Positions 1 through 5,124 of a stretch of DNA of 5,124 nucleotides are shown here, one piece after another (within the stretch, counting starts at the first letter, position 1; every line of letters starts with the position of its first letter). Made by a program: the position numbers and the translations under genes. The notes beneath the pieces are model-generated. The model saw only the letters and a list, made by a program, of their open reading frames with translations. It ran no database searches and was not told the origin of the DNA. This stretch comes from JAVBPB01 sp031549965 (GTDB lineage: Bacteria; Bacillota; Clostridia; Lachnospirales; Lachnospiraceae): contig JAVBPB010000072.1 of assembly GCA_031549965.1 (NCBI GenBank), positions 1 to 5,124 of the forward strand, written 5' to 3'.

Positions 1-265
1 CTATATTAGCAAAAATTGCATTTTTTAAATAATTTTTATTTTTTTCTACAGCCCTAACTATTTTCTGCTGATGGTATGAAAAATGAAATTGAATATCATC
101 AAAAGAATCACAATCTTTAATCATTTTTATGGGTTGCATGGTTTGAGATTCATAACTTATATTATTTTGTGAAATATTATCAGATTTGATATTTGGCTTA
201 TTTTTAATTTTAAATAATAATATAACTATTACAGTAACAATAAATATACATATAAAAATCCACAT
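1..265 (-). CDS. Membrane-anchored protein of unknown function, N-terminal part (cut by left edge)
   Basis: I do not recognise this protein. Only the first 88 codons are present and the frame stays open to the window edge. It begins MWIFICIFIVTVIVILLF, a single hydrophobic helix at about residues 2-18. A basic stretch (KIKNK, 19-23) follows, then a polar, Asn/Ser/Gln-rich linker (about 24-45). A more ordered, charged region starts near residue 46 and includes SFDDIQFHFSYHQQKIVRAVEKNK (given here as SFDDIQFHFS at 54-63 and YHQQKIVRAVEKNK at 64-77). The layout fits an N-terminal membrane anchor or uncleaved signal helix with an attached soluble domain. The start is well supported: a strong GGAGGGAG ribosome binding site (minus strand, 270-277) lies 4 nt before the ATG. 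The upstream YdeI-like gene stops only 17 nt away, so the two are probably co-transcribed. Lipobox and sortase signals are not seen in the visible part. Confidence 0.72.
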   Translation of the reverse strand, partial: MWIFICIFIVTVIVILLFKIKNKPNIKSDNISQNNISYESQTMQPIKMIKDCDSFDDIQFHFSYHQQKIVRAVEKNKNYLKNAIFANI

Positions 266-282
266 AAAACTCCCTCCGTTTT

Positions 283-1095
283 TTAATCATCAAATCCTTT
301 ACCATCAATAATTTTCTGGGTAAATTTTTCAATTCTTGCAGTTCGGGTTTTGGATTGTTTGGCTTGAGAAAAATGAAAAATATATCCTCTTTGCCTTCCA
401 GGTGTCAATGCAAAAAAAGCAGTTTCAAAAATAGGATTTTCAGCAAATTTATTTTTTAATTCCTCAGGAATTTCAAGTTCGGGTTTATTTTGTACCTCAA
501 CTTTTAGACCAGCTTTTTCAACTTCAATAGATTCATAAATATATTCCTTTATAACATCTTCCATCTTAACTATTTCTTCCACACAAGTAAATCTAATCTG
601 GCGTCCTGCCTGCACATTCTTTGTTTGACTGATTAAAATTCCATTATTATCTTTAAGCAATGCACCTTTGAAAAAAGAAAGTGCAATATATTCTTTAAAC
701 CCACCTAAAATAATTATATTTTTATTTTGAAAAGTGTAACAGGGTTGTCCCCATTTCAATTCCTCCACTAGCTCACAATCAAGAACAATCATTCTTAATT
801 TTTCAAATTCTTCTCTCCACTTACTGACATTTTCTAAAAATGCATCCACTAAAGGATTCATTTTACTATTGGTAACAAAAAAATCAAGTTCATCAATTTT
901 TTCAAAAAACTCTTTCTTTGTATCACAAACAGTAAATATTCCATTCAGAAATCCATATACTTTACCATTAAGTTCTGGACATTTTTTTGAGCATTTTCCA
1001 ATACATCCCGTCTTTACCTTAACTATATCTTTTAATTCTTTAATGTCAAGTCCTGAACAATTTACGCAAACTTCAATTTTTTTTGTTTTTTCCAT
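283..1095 (-). CDS. YdeI/OmpD-associated family protein with an N-terminal cysteine-rich (DUF1450-like) domain
   Basis: The 270-aa product appears to be two modules. Residues 7-67 resemble DUF1450/thioredoxin-fold-like small proteins. They carry six cysteines (C10, C13, C31, C35, C39, C57), a GCIGKCSKKCPE core and a YGFLNGIFTVCDT segment like the end of YuzB-type proteins; such spacing could bind metal or an Fe-S cluster (inference). Residues about 74-270 match Bacillus YdeI-type proteins from end to end: TNSKMNPLVDAFL, KWREEFEKLR, ELKWGQPCYTF (112-122, DUF1801-like), and the OmdA-type tail ALTPGRQRGYIFHFSQAKQ (229-247) ending RIEKFTQKIIDGKG. YdeI-family members are cytoplasmic; bacteriocin protection has been suggested, but the biochemical role is not established. 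An AGGAGA site (1103-1108) lies 7 nt before the ATG and supports this longer start. YdeI homologues usually begin near residue 74-79, where no ribosome binding site is evident. The membrane-protein gene follows after 17 nt. Confidence 0.88.
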   Translation of the reverse strand: MEKTKKIEVCVNCSGLDIKELKDIVKVKTGCIGKCSKKCPELNGKVYGFLNGIFTVCDTKKEFFEKIDELDFFVTNSKMNPLVDAFLENVSKWREEFEKLRMIVLDCELVEELKWGQPCYTFQNKNIIILGGFKEYIALSFFKGALLKDNNGILISQTKNVQAGRQIRFTCVEEIVKMEDVIKEYIYESIEVEKAGLKVEVQNKPELEIPEELKNKFAENPIFETAFFALTPGRQRGYIFHFSQAKQSKTRTARIEKFTQKIIDGKGFDD

Positions 1096-1131
1096 GTGTT
1101 AATCTCCTAATTTATAAATATATATTCTTTT

Positions 1132-1160
1132 ATAATTAAAATAACTTTTTTTAACTACAA
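1132..1160 (-). promoter_or_regulatory. Weak candidate promoter directly ahead of the YdeI-like gene
   Basis: On the minus strand TTGTAG (1155-1160) is followed after 17 nt by AATTAT (1132-1137). Both are poor matches to the sigma-A consensus, but the spacing is ideal and the pair sits about 20-50 nt ahead of the AGGAGA ribosome binding site. The surrounding sequence is nearly all A and T, so the match may be chance. If real, it would let the YdeI-like gene be expressed independently of the broken Nudix gene. Confidence 0.22.
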
Positions 1161-1321
1161 ATTTCATTATTTGAAAGCCAAATTTTTGCTGCTTTCTGGG
1201 CAAATATTTTTCCTCCCGGTAAATCAAACATATTTATATATGGTCCTCTTGCTTTTTTTATAAGTAAGCATGTATTTCCTTTGTTAATAAATCCATATAC
1301 CCCTAAATGAGTGTGCCTCAT
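1151..1321 (-). pseudogene. Truncated Nudix hydrolase remnant lacking the Nudix box
   Basis: This short frame encodes 56 residues. It opens MRHTHLGVYGFINKGNTCLL and continues IKKARGPYINMFDLPGGKI, the typical N-terminal strand region of a Nudix hydrolase up to the LPGG(K/T) turn at about residues 34-38. The catalytic Nudix box (GX5EX7REUXEEXGU) should begin at this glycine-rich turn but is absent. The protein instead goes to FAQKAAKIWLSNNEICS and stops. The other two frames of the strand also show no REXXEE motif, so a simple frameshift does not explain it. The AAKIWLSNNE tail could be the true C-terminal helix joined by an internal deletion of roughly 100 codons (inference). An intact family member would be about 140-160 aa and hydrolyse nucleoside diphosphate derivatives; this one should be inactive. 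A GAGG site (1327-1330) is 5 nt before the ATG, so it may still be translated. It lies 55 nt upstream of the YdeI-like gene on the same strand. Confidence 0.7.
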
Positions 1322-1353
1322 ATTATCCTCGACCCTTCTGGCTATTTACATTC

Positions 1354-1362
1354 ATCTTAACA
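1354..1362 (-). promoter_or_regulatory. Candidate extended -10 promoter for the leftward Nudix-remnant/YdeI cluster
   Basis: Read on the minus strand, this is TGTTAAGAT: a TG-N motif plus TAAGAT, one mismatch from TATAAT. No good -35 box lies at the usual distance, which an extended -10 element can tolerate. The start of transcription would be near 1347, about 25 nt before the Nudix remnant's start codon and just ahead of its GAGG site. In DNA this AT-rich, chance matches are common, so this is a candidate only. Confidence 0.35.
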
Positions 1363-1425
1363 TATCAATAATTAAAAATCTATAAATTTTTATATGGAAA
1401 ATATGCTTTTTAAAAATCTATTCAT

Positions 1426-1462
1426 ATTAAAACACCTGCATCCATATTCAATGCAGGTGTTT
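1426..1462 (-). terminator. Rho-independent terminator of the GH3 gene
   Basis: A perfect 12-bp inverted repeat, AAACACCTGCAT (1430-1441) and ATGCAGGTGTTT (1451-1462), encloses a 9-nt loop. On the minus strand the hairpin begins 7 nt after the GH3 stop codon, and its descending arm runs into TTTTAAT. Stem length, position and lack of any other hairpin here make it a convincing intrinsic terminator, although the T-tract is short. On the plus strand the trailing sequence is less T-rich and no plus-strand gene ends here. It separates the GH3 unit from the downstream leftward cluster. Confidence 0.87.
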
Positions 1463-1469
1463 ATATCAA

Positions 1470-4346
1470 TTACCTATTTTTCTTACGTCTTTTTTCTTCT
1501 TTTGTTTTCTTATTAGTACATCCATATGCTCCCCAAGCAATAAGTCCAAGTAATACTGCATTTACAAAACTAAATGTAATTACCCATCCTGGAACTCCAA
1601 CTCTAGCCAAATCAAATGCATTACTATTTGCAACTACATATAAAATGTTATGACAAGCTGTACGCATGTTTTGACGTCCTGTTGCTGTATCAGATGTATT
1701 AAATTTAGTGCCTAATGAACTTAACATCATGTCATTACCTGATGCAATTGCAAGATCTCCGTTCATGTGAGCTCCAACCATTGAGTTATCCGTAATTACC
1801 ATTCCTACAAAGCCCCATTCATCACGAAGAACTTTGTTTAATAGTGAATCACTTCCTCCAGTCCACTTTGTTCCAATACGATTCCAAGATGACATTACTG
1901 CATGTGAGCCACCTTCTTTAATTGTAATTTCAAAAGGTTTTAAATAAATTTCACGAATTGCCTGTTCATTAGTCCAAATACAAAGACCAACTACATTTGT
2001 TTCCTGATCATCTAAAGCAAAATGTTTTATAAATGTATAAGTGTTAGTACTGTTACATCCACGTACCATTGCAGCACCCATTTTACCCCCAAGAAGACCG
2101 TCTTCTGAATAGTATTCGAAGTTTCGTCCGCTAAATGGTGTACGATGTGTATTCATTGCAGGTCCGTATAAACCAGATACACCTTTTGCATAAGCTTCTT
2201 CACCTAATGTTTTACCAAATTCTTCTGCAAGATCAGTATTCCATGTTGATGCTACTACAACTTCACTTGGATATTGATTTCCGGTTGTTCCATTGATAAG
2301 ACCATTTAATCCGGCAGGGCCGTCTAAGTCAAGAACTTGTGGTTTTCCTACTGCTGGAATGGCAACATTTTGCCAGCCGCTACTTCCAATTAAATAAGCC
2401 ATATCTTTTACTGAAAGCTGTTCTAATAATTTTTCCCATTTTGGATCATTGTAGTCAAGACCCTTCATTTCGGAAAGTTTTAAGCCATTATTTTTAAATA
2501 CTATATCGGTTTCATTTGAATCTATCGCTACTGACATATCTTCTATGTCTTTTAATAGTTCATCTGTAATTTGTACATCACTAGCACGTGATTTTGGCAT
2601 AGTTCCTTCCCAATTTGCGCGACTTACATATTGAACATCTCCTAATGCATAATCAAATTGGTTCGTAGCTGCAACTAAATCACTCTTATGTCCTGTAGTT
2701 TGTGAGTCAACTGTATATACACGACTGTCTATTAAATCATGACTGTTATTCATAAGCTTGATTTCATAATTTCCTGATTCTAACACATACGCTTTTGCAT
2801 TTTTGTAATCGTAACTTGACATTTCATCATTTGCAAATGAGAGTGTAAGTGTTTGAGTATCACCAGGATTTAACATATCTGTTTTATCAAAAGCTGCTAA
2901 AACAACATGTGATTTTTCAATGCCACCTTTTGTATATGGAGGTGTAAAATATATTTGAACAACTTCTTTACCTGCTGTAGAACCTGTGTTAGTTACAGTT
3001 ACATCAACTGATATATTATCACCTGATATTTTAAGATCACCCATTTTTTGTTCAAATGCTGTATAAGATAATCCATATCCAAAAGGAAATTGAACTGTTT
3101 TACCATAGTCAATATACCCGTCTATAGCTGCTGTTTCATAGTAGCGGTATCCAATATATATACCTTCTTGATAATTAACAAAATTATAGGTTTGATCTCC
3201 GCCACTAAATAATGCTCCTAAACCTGTTGCTTTATGCTCTGAACCTAAATAGCTAAATGATCCTGCATTATAATATGCCGGTGATGATGTTGCATCATAT
3301 GCATAGGTATCTGCTAAACGTCCTGATGGATTTGTTTTTCCTGCTAAAACATTTGCTACTGCATTTAGACCAGTTGAACCAGGTCCCCCAATCCATAAAG
3401 CTCCATCTACTTTTTCACTTTCTAAAAATCCAAGTTCCATAGGTGAAGATGAGTTAATAATAAAAATTATTTTATCAAAGTTTTCTTCAACCATTTTAAT
3501 CATAGCTTCTTCATTTTCAGTAAGCTCCATATAATGTCTGCCTGGTGTTCCTCCAACATAATCAGCCATTTCCATTGGCATGTCAGCACCTTCTCCACCA
3601 TTACGTCCAATTACTACAATTGCTGTATCTGAAAAGCTTTTTGCATTTGAAATTAGGCTATCACTATATTCAGTTATGGCAGGCTCTGGAAGATCATATC
3701 CGCCACCAAGCATTTCTAAAACGCTTTGTTTATCTTTTACAAATTCATGGTCTTTATAGAATTGAATTAATTCAGTGTTTACATTAAATCCTGCATTTTC
3801 TAATGCTGTTTTCAAACTGACATTTTTACTTTCATCGGCTGCACCTGAACCTGCACCACCAAAAATAATTTTATCTGAAGAATACCCAAATATATTTAGG
3901 CTTTTATTAGCTAAAGGTAATGAATTTTGTTCATTTTTTAATAGAACTATGCCTTCACTTTCAATTCTCATGGTTAATTCTTTTGCACGAGCTGTAATGT
4001 CTGGTATATCTTCTGCTGTAACTGTGTTTCTGTCTAAAAATTGGTTAACCATAACATGAAAACTTGATATTACAATATTAATTGTTAGTACAAATATAAG
4101 AGCTAAGCATAAGAATAATGATGCTATCTTTCTAACTCTCTTATATTTAACAGCACGGTAGATATACATTGCTATTATTATTAGTGTTATTAAAATGACA
4201 AATGTAAATATAATACTTGTAATGCGTCTGATGCTTGGGCCTAATGGGTTGGGGTTTACAATTGCTATAATTGCTGTTAAAATTATTGCTACAATGGCAA
4301 TTCCTATTGCAATTAGGCTAATTTTTTTTAAGTTTACTTCTTTCAT
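1470..4346 (-). CDS. Membrane-anchored, circularly permuted family 3 glycoside hydrolase (beta-glucosidase-like)
   Basis: This 958-aa protein has GH3 modules in swapped order. Residues about 8-30, 43-64 and 74-97 are three membrane helices. Residues about 118-428 are the GH3 C-terminal alpha/beta sandwich, with EGIVLLKNEQNSLPL (131-145), GRNGGEGADMP (247-257) and FPFGYGLSYTAF (420-431). Residues about 457-535 are fibronectin III-like (GKEVVQIYF). Residues about 635-905 are the GH3 N-terminal barrel: LDGPAG (674-679), GRNFEYYSED (740-749), KHF (774-776) and GFVGMVITDNS (845-855). D853 is the likely nucleophile and E252 in GGEG the likely acid/base; this assignment is by family motif. A fourth helix (about 918-940) precedes a basic tail (KKTKEEKRRKKNR). 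Positive charges place both ends and the 65-73 loop inside, and the catalytic domains outside. It should release glucose or a related sugar from extracellular beta-glycosides; the exact substrate cannot be read. An AAGGAG site (4355-4360) lies 8 nt before the ATG. The gene stands alone, with its own promoter and terminator. Confidence 0.95.
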   Translation of the reverse strand: MKEVNLKKISLIAIGIAIVAIILTAIIAIVNPNPLGPSIRRITSIIFTFVILITLIIIAMYIYRAVKYKRVRKIASLFLCLALIFVLTINIVISSFHVMVNQFLDRNTVTAEDIPDITARAKELTMRIESEGIVLLKNEQNSLPLANKSLNIFGYSSDKIIFGGAGSGAADESKNVSLKTALENAGFNVNTELIQFYKDHEFVKDKQSVLEMLGGGYDLPEPAITEYSDSLISNAKSFSDTAIVVIGRNGGEGADMPMEMADYVGGTPGRHYMELTENEEAMIKMVEENFDKIIFIINSSSPMELGFLESEKVDGALWIGGPGSTGLNAVANVLAGKTNPSGRLADTYAYDATSSPAYYNAGSFSYLGSEHKATGLGALFSGGDQTYNFVNYQEGIYIGYRYYETAAIDGYIDYGKTVQFPFGYGLSYTAFEQKMGDLKISGDNISVDVTVTNTGSTAGKEVVQIYFTPPYTKGGIEKSHVVLAAFDKTDMLNPGDTQTLTLSFANDEMSSYDYKNAKAYVLESGNYEIKLMNNSHDLIDSRVYTVDSQTTGHKSDLVAATNQFDYALGDVQYVSRANWEGTMPKSRASDVQITDELLKDIEDMSVAIDSNETDIVFKNNGLKLSEMKGLDYNDPKWEKLLEQLSVKDMAYLIGSSGWQNVAIPAVGKPQVLDLDGPAGLNGLINGTTGNQYPSEVVVASTWNTDLAEEFGKTLGEEAYAKGVSGLYGPAMNTHRTPFSGRNFEYYSEDGLLGGKMGAAMVRGCNSTNTYTFIKHFALDDQETNVVGLCIWTNEQAIREIYLKPFEITIKEGGSHAVMSSWNRIGTKWTGGSDSLLNKVLRDEWGFVGMVITDNSMVGAHMNGDLAIASGNDMMLSSLGTKFNTSDTATGRQNMRTACHNILYVVANSNAFDLARVGVPGWVITFSFVNAVLLGLIAWGAYGCTNKKTKEEKRRKKNR

Positions 4347-4391
4347 AAATTCCTCTCCTTTTTATTTTAATAAAATTAATTTGTAATTTTT

Positions 4392-4420
4392 TCCTTTATA
4401 GTTATTATAACAATAAAGGA
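4392..4420. promoter_or_regulatory. Candidate operator: 29-bp near-perfect palindrome over the GH3 -10 box
   Basis: The two 14-nt arms are TCCTTTATAGTTAT (4392-4405) and ATAACAATAAAGGA (4407-4420), centred on base 4406. Thirteen of 14 positions pair; only 4400/4412 (A/A) fails. The symmetry is dyad, as for a dimeric helix-turn-helix regulator, and it exactly covers the -10 region and part of the spacer. A hairpin role is unlikely because the predicted transcript would start inside it. The regulator is not in this window and I cannot assign the motif to a known family. Confidence 0.6.
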
Positions 4421-4433
4421 GTAATTTATACAA
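4404..4433 (-). promoter_or_regulatory. Promoter of the GH3 gene with consensus extended -10
   Basis: On the minus strand TTGTAT (4428-4433) stands 18 nt before a perfect TATAAT (4404-4409), and the latter is preceded by TGT, giving the extended form TGTTATAAT. Transcription would start near 4397, leaving a leader of about 50 nt before the GH3 start codon. This is the best sigma-A promoter in the window. The -10 box lies at the centre of a 29-bp palindrome (separate entry), so a bound regulator would directly block RNA polymerase. Confidence 0.72.
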
Positions 4434-4536
4434 TGTTATTTTATCATATTTGTATATTTTATTTGGAGGAATTGCATATCTTGTCGTTTTCAAAGCACAA
4501 CTTGTTGGGAAGCGTTTGGTTTAGGGAATGGCTCTG

Positions 4537-4595
4537 GAAAAGTCCTTGATTTAGGCTGTGTAAATTTTTTAGGTGGATATATATACGGACTTTTC
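4537..4595. repeat. Perfect 9-bp inverted repeat, arms 41 nt apart
   Basis: GAAAAGTCC (4537-4545) is matched by its exact reverse complement GGACTTTTC (4587-4595). Transcribed in either direction this could close a stem over a 41-nt internal region, extended by one wobble and one further pair (4536/4596, 4535/4597). It has no T-tract, so it is not a terminator. It could be an RNA fold, a protein binding site pair, or chance. Confidence 0.35.
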
Positions 4596-4753
4596 TATTC
4601 GCTAATATATTTATGAAAATGTTCCATTTACTCTAATTTAAAAGTTTCTTCAATTATCACAAGTTTTTTCAGCACAATATTTTTATGAACTGACATGAGG
4701 GTCTTTGATACGATCATTTAAATTGCTTTTCGTTTCCTCTTTAAAATCTTTTA

Positions 4754-4784
4754 ATTATCATTTTTTATTTATTAATTTTGTCAA
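4754..4784 (-). promoter_or_regulatory. Promoter-like boxes pointing left in the intergenic region
   Basis: On the minus strand there is a perfect TTGACA (4779-4784) and GATAAT (4754-4759) separated by 19 nt, longer than the preferred 17. No good gene follows; downstream there is only a 29-codon frame (4717-4628) with a poorly placed GAGG. It could drive a small RNA, be the leftover promoter of a lost gene, or be chance. Confidence 0.25.
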
Positions 4785-4797
4785 CGCAATTTCAACA

Positions 4798-4842
4798 TAT
4801 AATCCTTTTATTTTTACATTAAATGTGTTAAACTTCTAATAT
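4798..4842 (+). promoter_or_regulatory. Candidate promoter region of the YprB-like gene
   Basis: Two options are visible. A perfect TATAAT at 4798-4803 has no -35 box at normal distance (TTGTCA at 4778-4783 is only 14 nt away). Alternatively TTTACA (4813-4818) and TAATAT (4837-4842) are separated by 18 nt, which would give a short leader of about 25 nt. The region also includes the small palindromes ACATTAAATGT (4816-4826) and TAATATATTA (4837-4846). I cannot choose between the options from sequence alone. Confidence 0.35.
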
Positions 4843-4871
4843 ATTATTTTATTAAAAGTAGAGGTAAAAAC

Positions 4872-5124
4872 ATGATCAAAATAAAAAAAGTGCTTAATAC
4901 CACTATTAATAATAACTTCTTACTAAATTATAACATAAATGAAGTTGTATTCTTTGACATTGAAACAACAGGATTTACTGCAAAATCAACTATCCTTTAC
5001 TTAATAGGATGTGTGTATTATGAAGAAGGTGCTTTCAACCTAATACAATGGTTTGCAGATGATATTAATAGTGAAACCCAAATATTACATTCCTTTTTTA
5101 ATTTTATAAACAAATATAAATTTT
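4872..5124 (+). CDS. YprB-like ribonuclease H-fold (DEDD) exonuclease, N-terminal part (cut by right edge)
   Basis: The first 84 codons are present and remain open at the edge. After a short N-terminal strand region the protein reads VVFFDIETTGF at residues 25-35, the Exo I motif of DnaQ-like/DEDD nucleases, in which D29 and E31 bind the catalytic metals. It continues with ILYLIGCVYYEEGAF and then LIQWFADD followed by ETQILHSFF, the pattern of the YprB/COG3359 RNase H-like family. In this family the next part, outside the window, carries an N-x-x-x-F-D type Exo II motif and a third aspartate. Members are cytoplasmic and presumed 3'-5' nucleases; their physiological substrate is not well defined. 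The start is supported by GAGG (4861-4864), 7 nt before the ATG. The visible ORF begins only about 30 codons before the Exo I motif, as in clostridial relatives. It is transcribed away from the GH3 gene. Confidence 0.88.
   Translation, partial: MIKIKKVLNTTINNNFLLNYNINEVVFFDIETTGFTAKSTILYLIGCVYYEEGAFNLIQWFADDINSETQILHSFFNFINKYKF

Larger units (their letters stand above)
4421..4871. other. Long divergent intergenic region without a convincing gene
   Basis: About 450 nt between the GH3 promoter/operator and the YprB-like start. The left half (to about 4615) is less AT-rich than the rest. It contains a plus-strand open stretch without any start codon (4425-4613) and a 9-bp inverted repeat (4537-4545 with 4587-4595). 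The right half is very AT-rich and carries promoter-like boxes on both strands. No tRNA, riboswitch or CRISPR structure was recognised. The left half may be the relic of a lost gene, or may include an unrecognised RNA; neither can be shown from the sequence alone. Confidence 0.5.

Noticed and set aside
856..861. Internal ATG at residue 79 as the true start of the YdeI-like protein
   Set aside because: The match to YdeI family N-termini begins before it (TNSKMNP), no ribosome binding site is evident ahead of it, and the upstream ATG has a good AGGAGA site with a cysteine-rich domain in frame.
869..1102. Plus-strand open frame antisense to the YdeI-like gene
   Set aside because: It lies wholly over a well-supported minus-strand gene, its translation is low-complexity Phe/Ser/Pro-rich sequence, and it has no convincing ribosome binding site.
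1430..1462. Hairpin as an operator or attachment site instead of a terminator
   Set aside because: It sits immediately after the GH3 stop codon with a T-run after the descending arm, and no second copy is present in the window.
3257..4386. Several plus-strand open frames antisense to the GH3 gene (3257-3442, 3545-3787, 3775-4059, 4195-4386)
   Set aside because: All are shadows of the GH3 coding sequence: biased Leu/His/Ile-rich translations, no family motifs, and the minus-strand gene is certain.
4628..4717. Minus-strand 29-codon frame (MIVSKTLMSVHKNIV...)
   Set aside because: The nearest GAGG is about 18 nt from the ATG, the protein is short and unrecognised, and the region is AT-rich enough for chance frames.
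4421..4871. Riboswitch, T-box or tRNA in the long intergenic region
   Set aside because: I found no T-box consensus, no cloverleaf, no recognised riboswitch core, and no terminator hairpin ahead of either flanking gene.

Overview
The window is AT-rich and looks like a chromosomal stretch from a low-GC Gram-positive anaerobe, most likely class Clostridia and possibly Lachnospiraceae-like. This rests on strong AGGAGG-type ribosome binding sites, AT-biased codons, a YdeI-type protein, a YprB-type exonuclease and a large membrane-anchored GH3 enzyme. The taxonomic placement is inference from gene content. I see no phage, transposase, CRISPR, tRNA or rRNA signal.

Layout. Positions 1-1321 hold a leftward (minus-strand) cluster. 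It starts with a 56-codon Nudix hydrolase remnant that has lost its catalytic Nudix box (1321-1151). Next is a 270-aa protein joining a cysteine-rich DUF1450-like/thioredoxin-fold-like head to a YdeI/OmpD-associated body (1095-283). After only 17 nt comes the start of a membrane-anchored protein of unknown function that runs off the left edge (265-1). A candidate extended -10 promoter lies ahead of the remnant, and a weaker candidate lies just ahead of the YdeI-like gene.

Positions 1426-4346 hold one large minus-strand gene and its terminator. The product is a 958-aa family 3 glycoside hydrolase with circularly permuted domain order (GH3_C, then fibronectin III-like, then GH3_N). Three membrane helices precede it and one helix plus a basic tail follows it, so the catalytic part should face the outside of the cell. 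Its promoter has an extended -10 box that sits in the middle of a 29-bp near-perfect palindrome, a good candidate operator.

Positions 4421-4871 are about 450 nt without a convincing gene. They contain a start-less open stretch, a long-range inverted repeat and promoter-like boxes on both strands. From 4872 to the right edge is the 5' end of a rightward gene for a YprB-like RNase H-fold (DEDD) exonuclease, divergent from the GH3 gene.

The genes do not form an obvious shared pathway. The GH3 gene appears to be a stand-alone, separately regulated unit for degrading an extracellular glycoside. The leftward cluster looks like housekeeping or stress-type accessory genes. I found no clear new multi-gene system. 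The most distinctive items are the operator-like palindrome, the double-anchored permuted GH3, the cysteine-rich/YdeI fusion and the decapitated Nudix gene.
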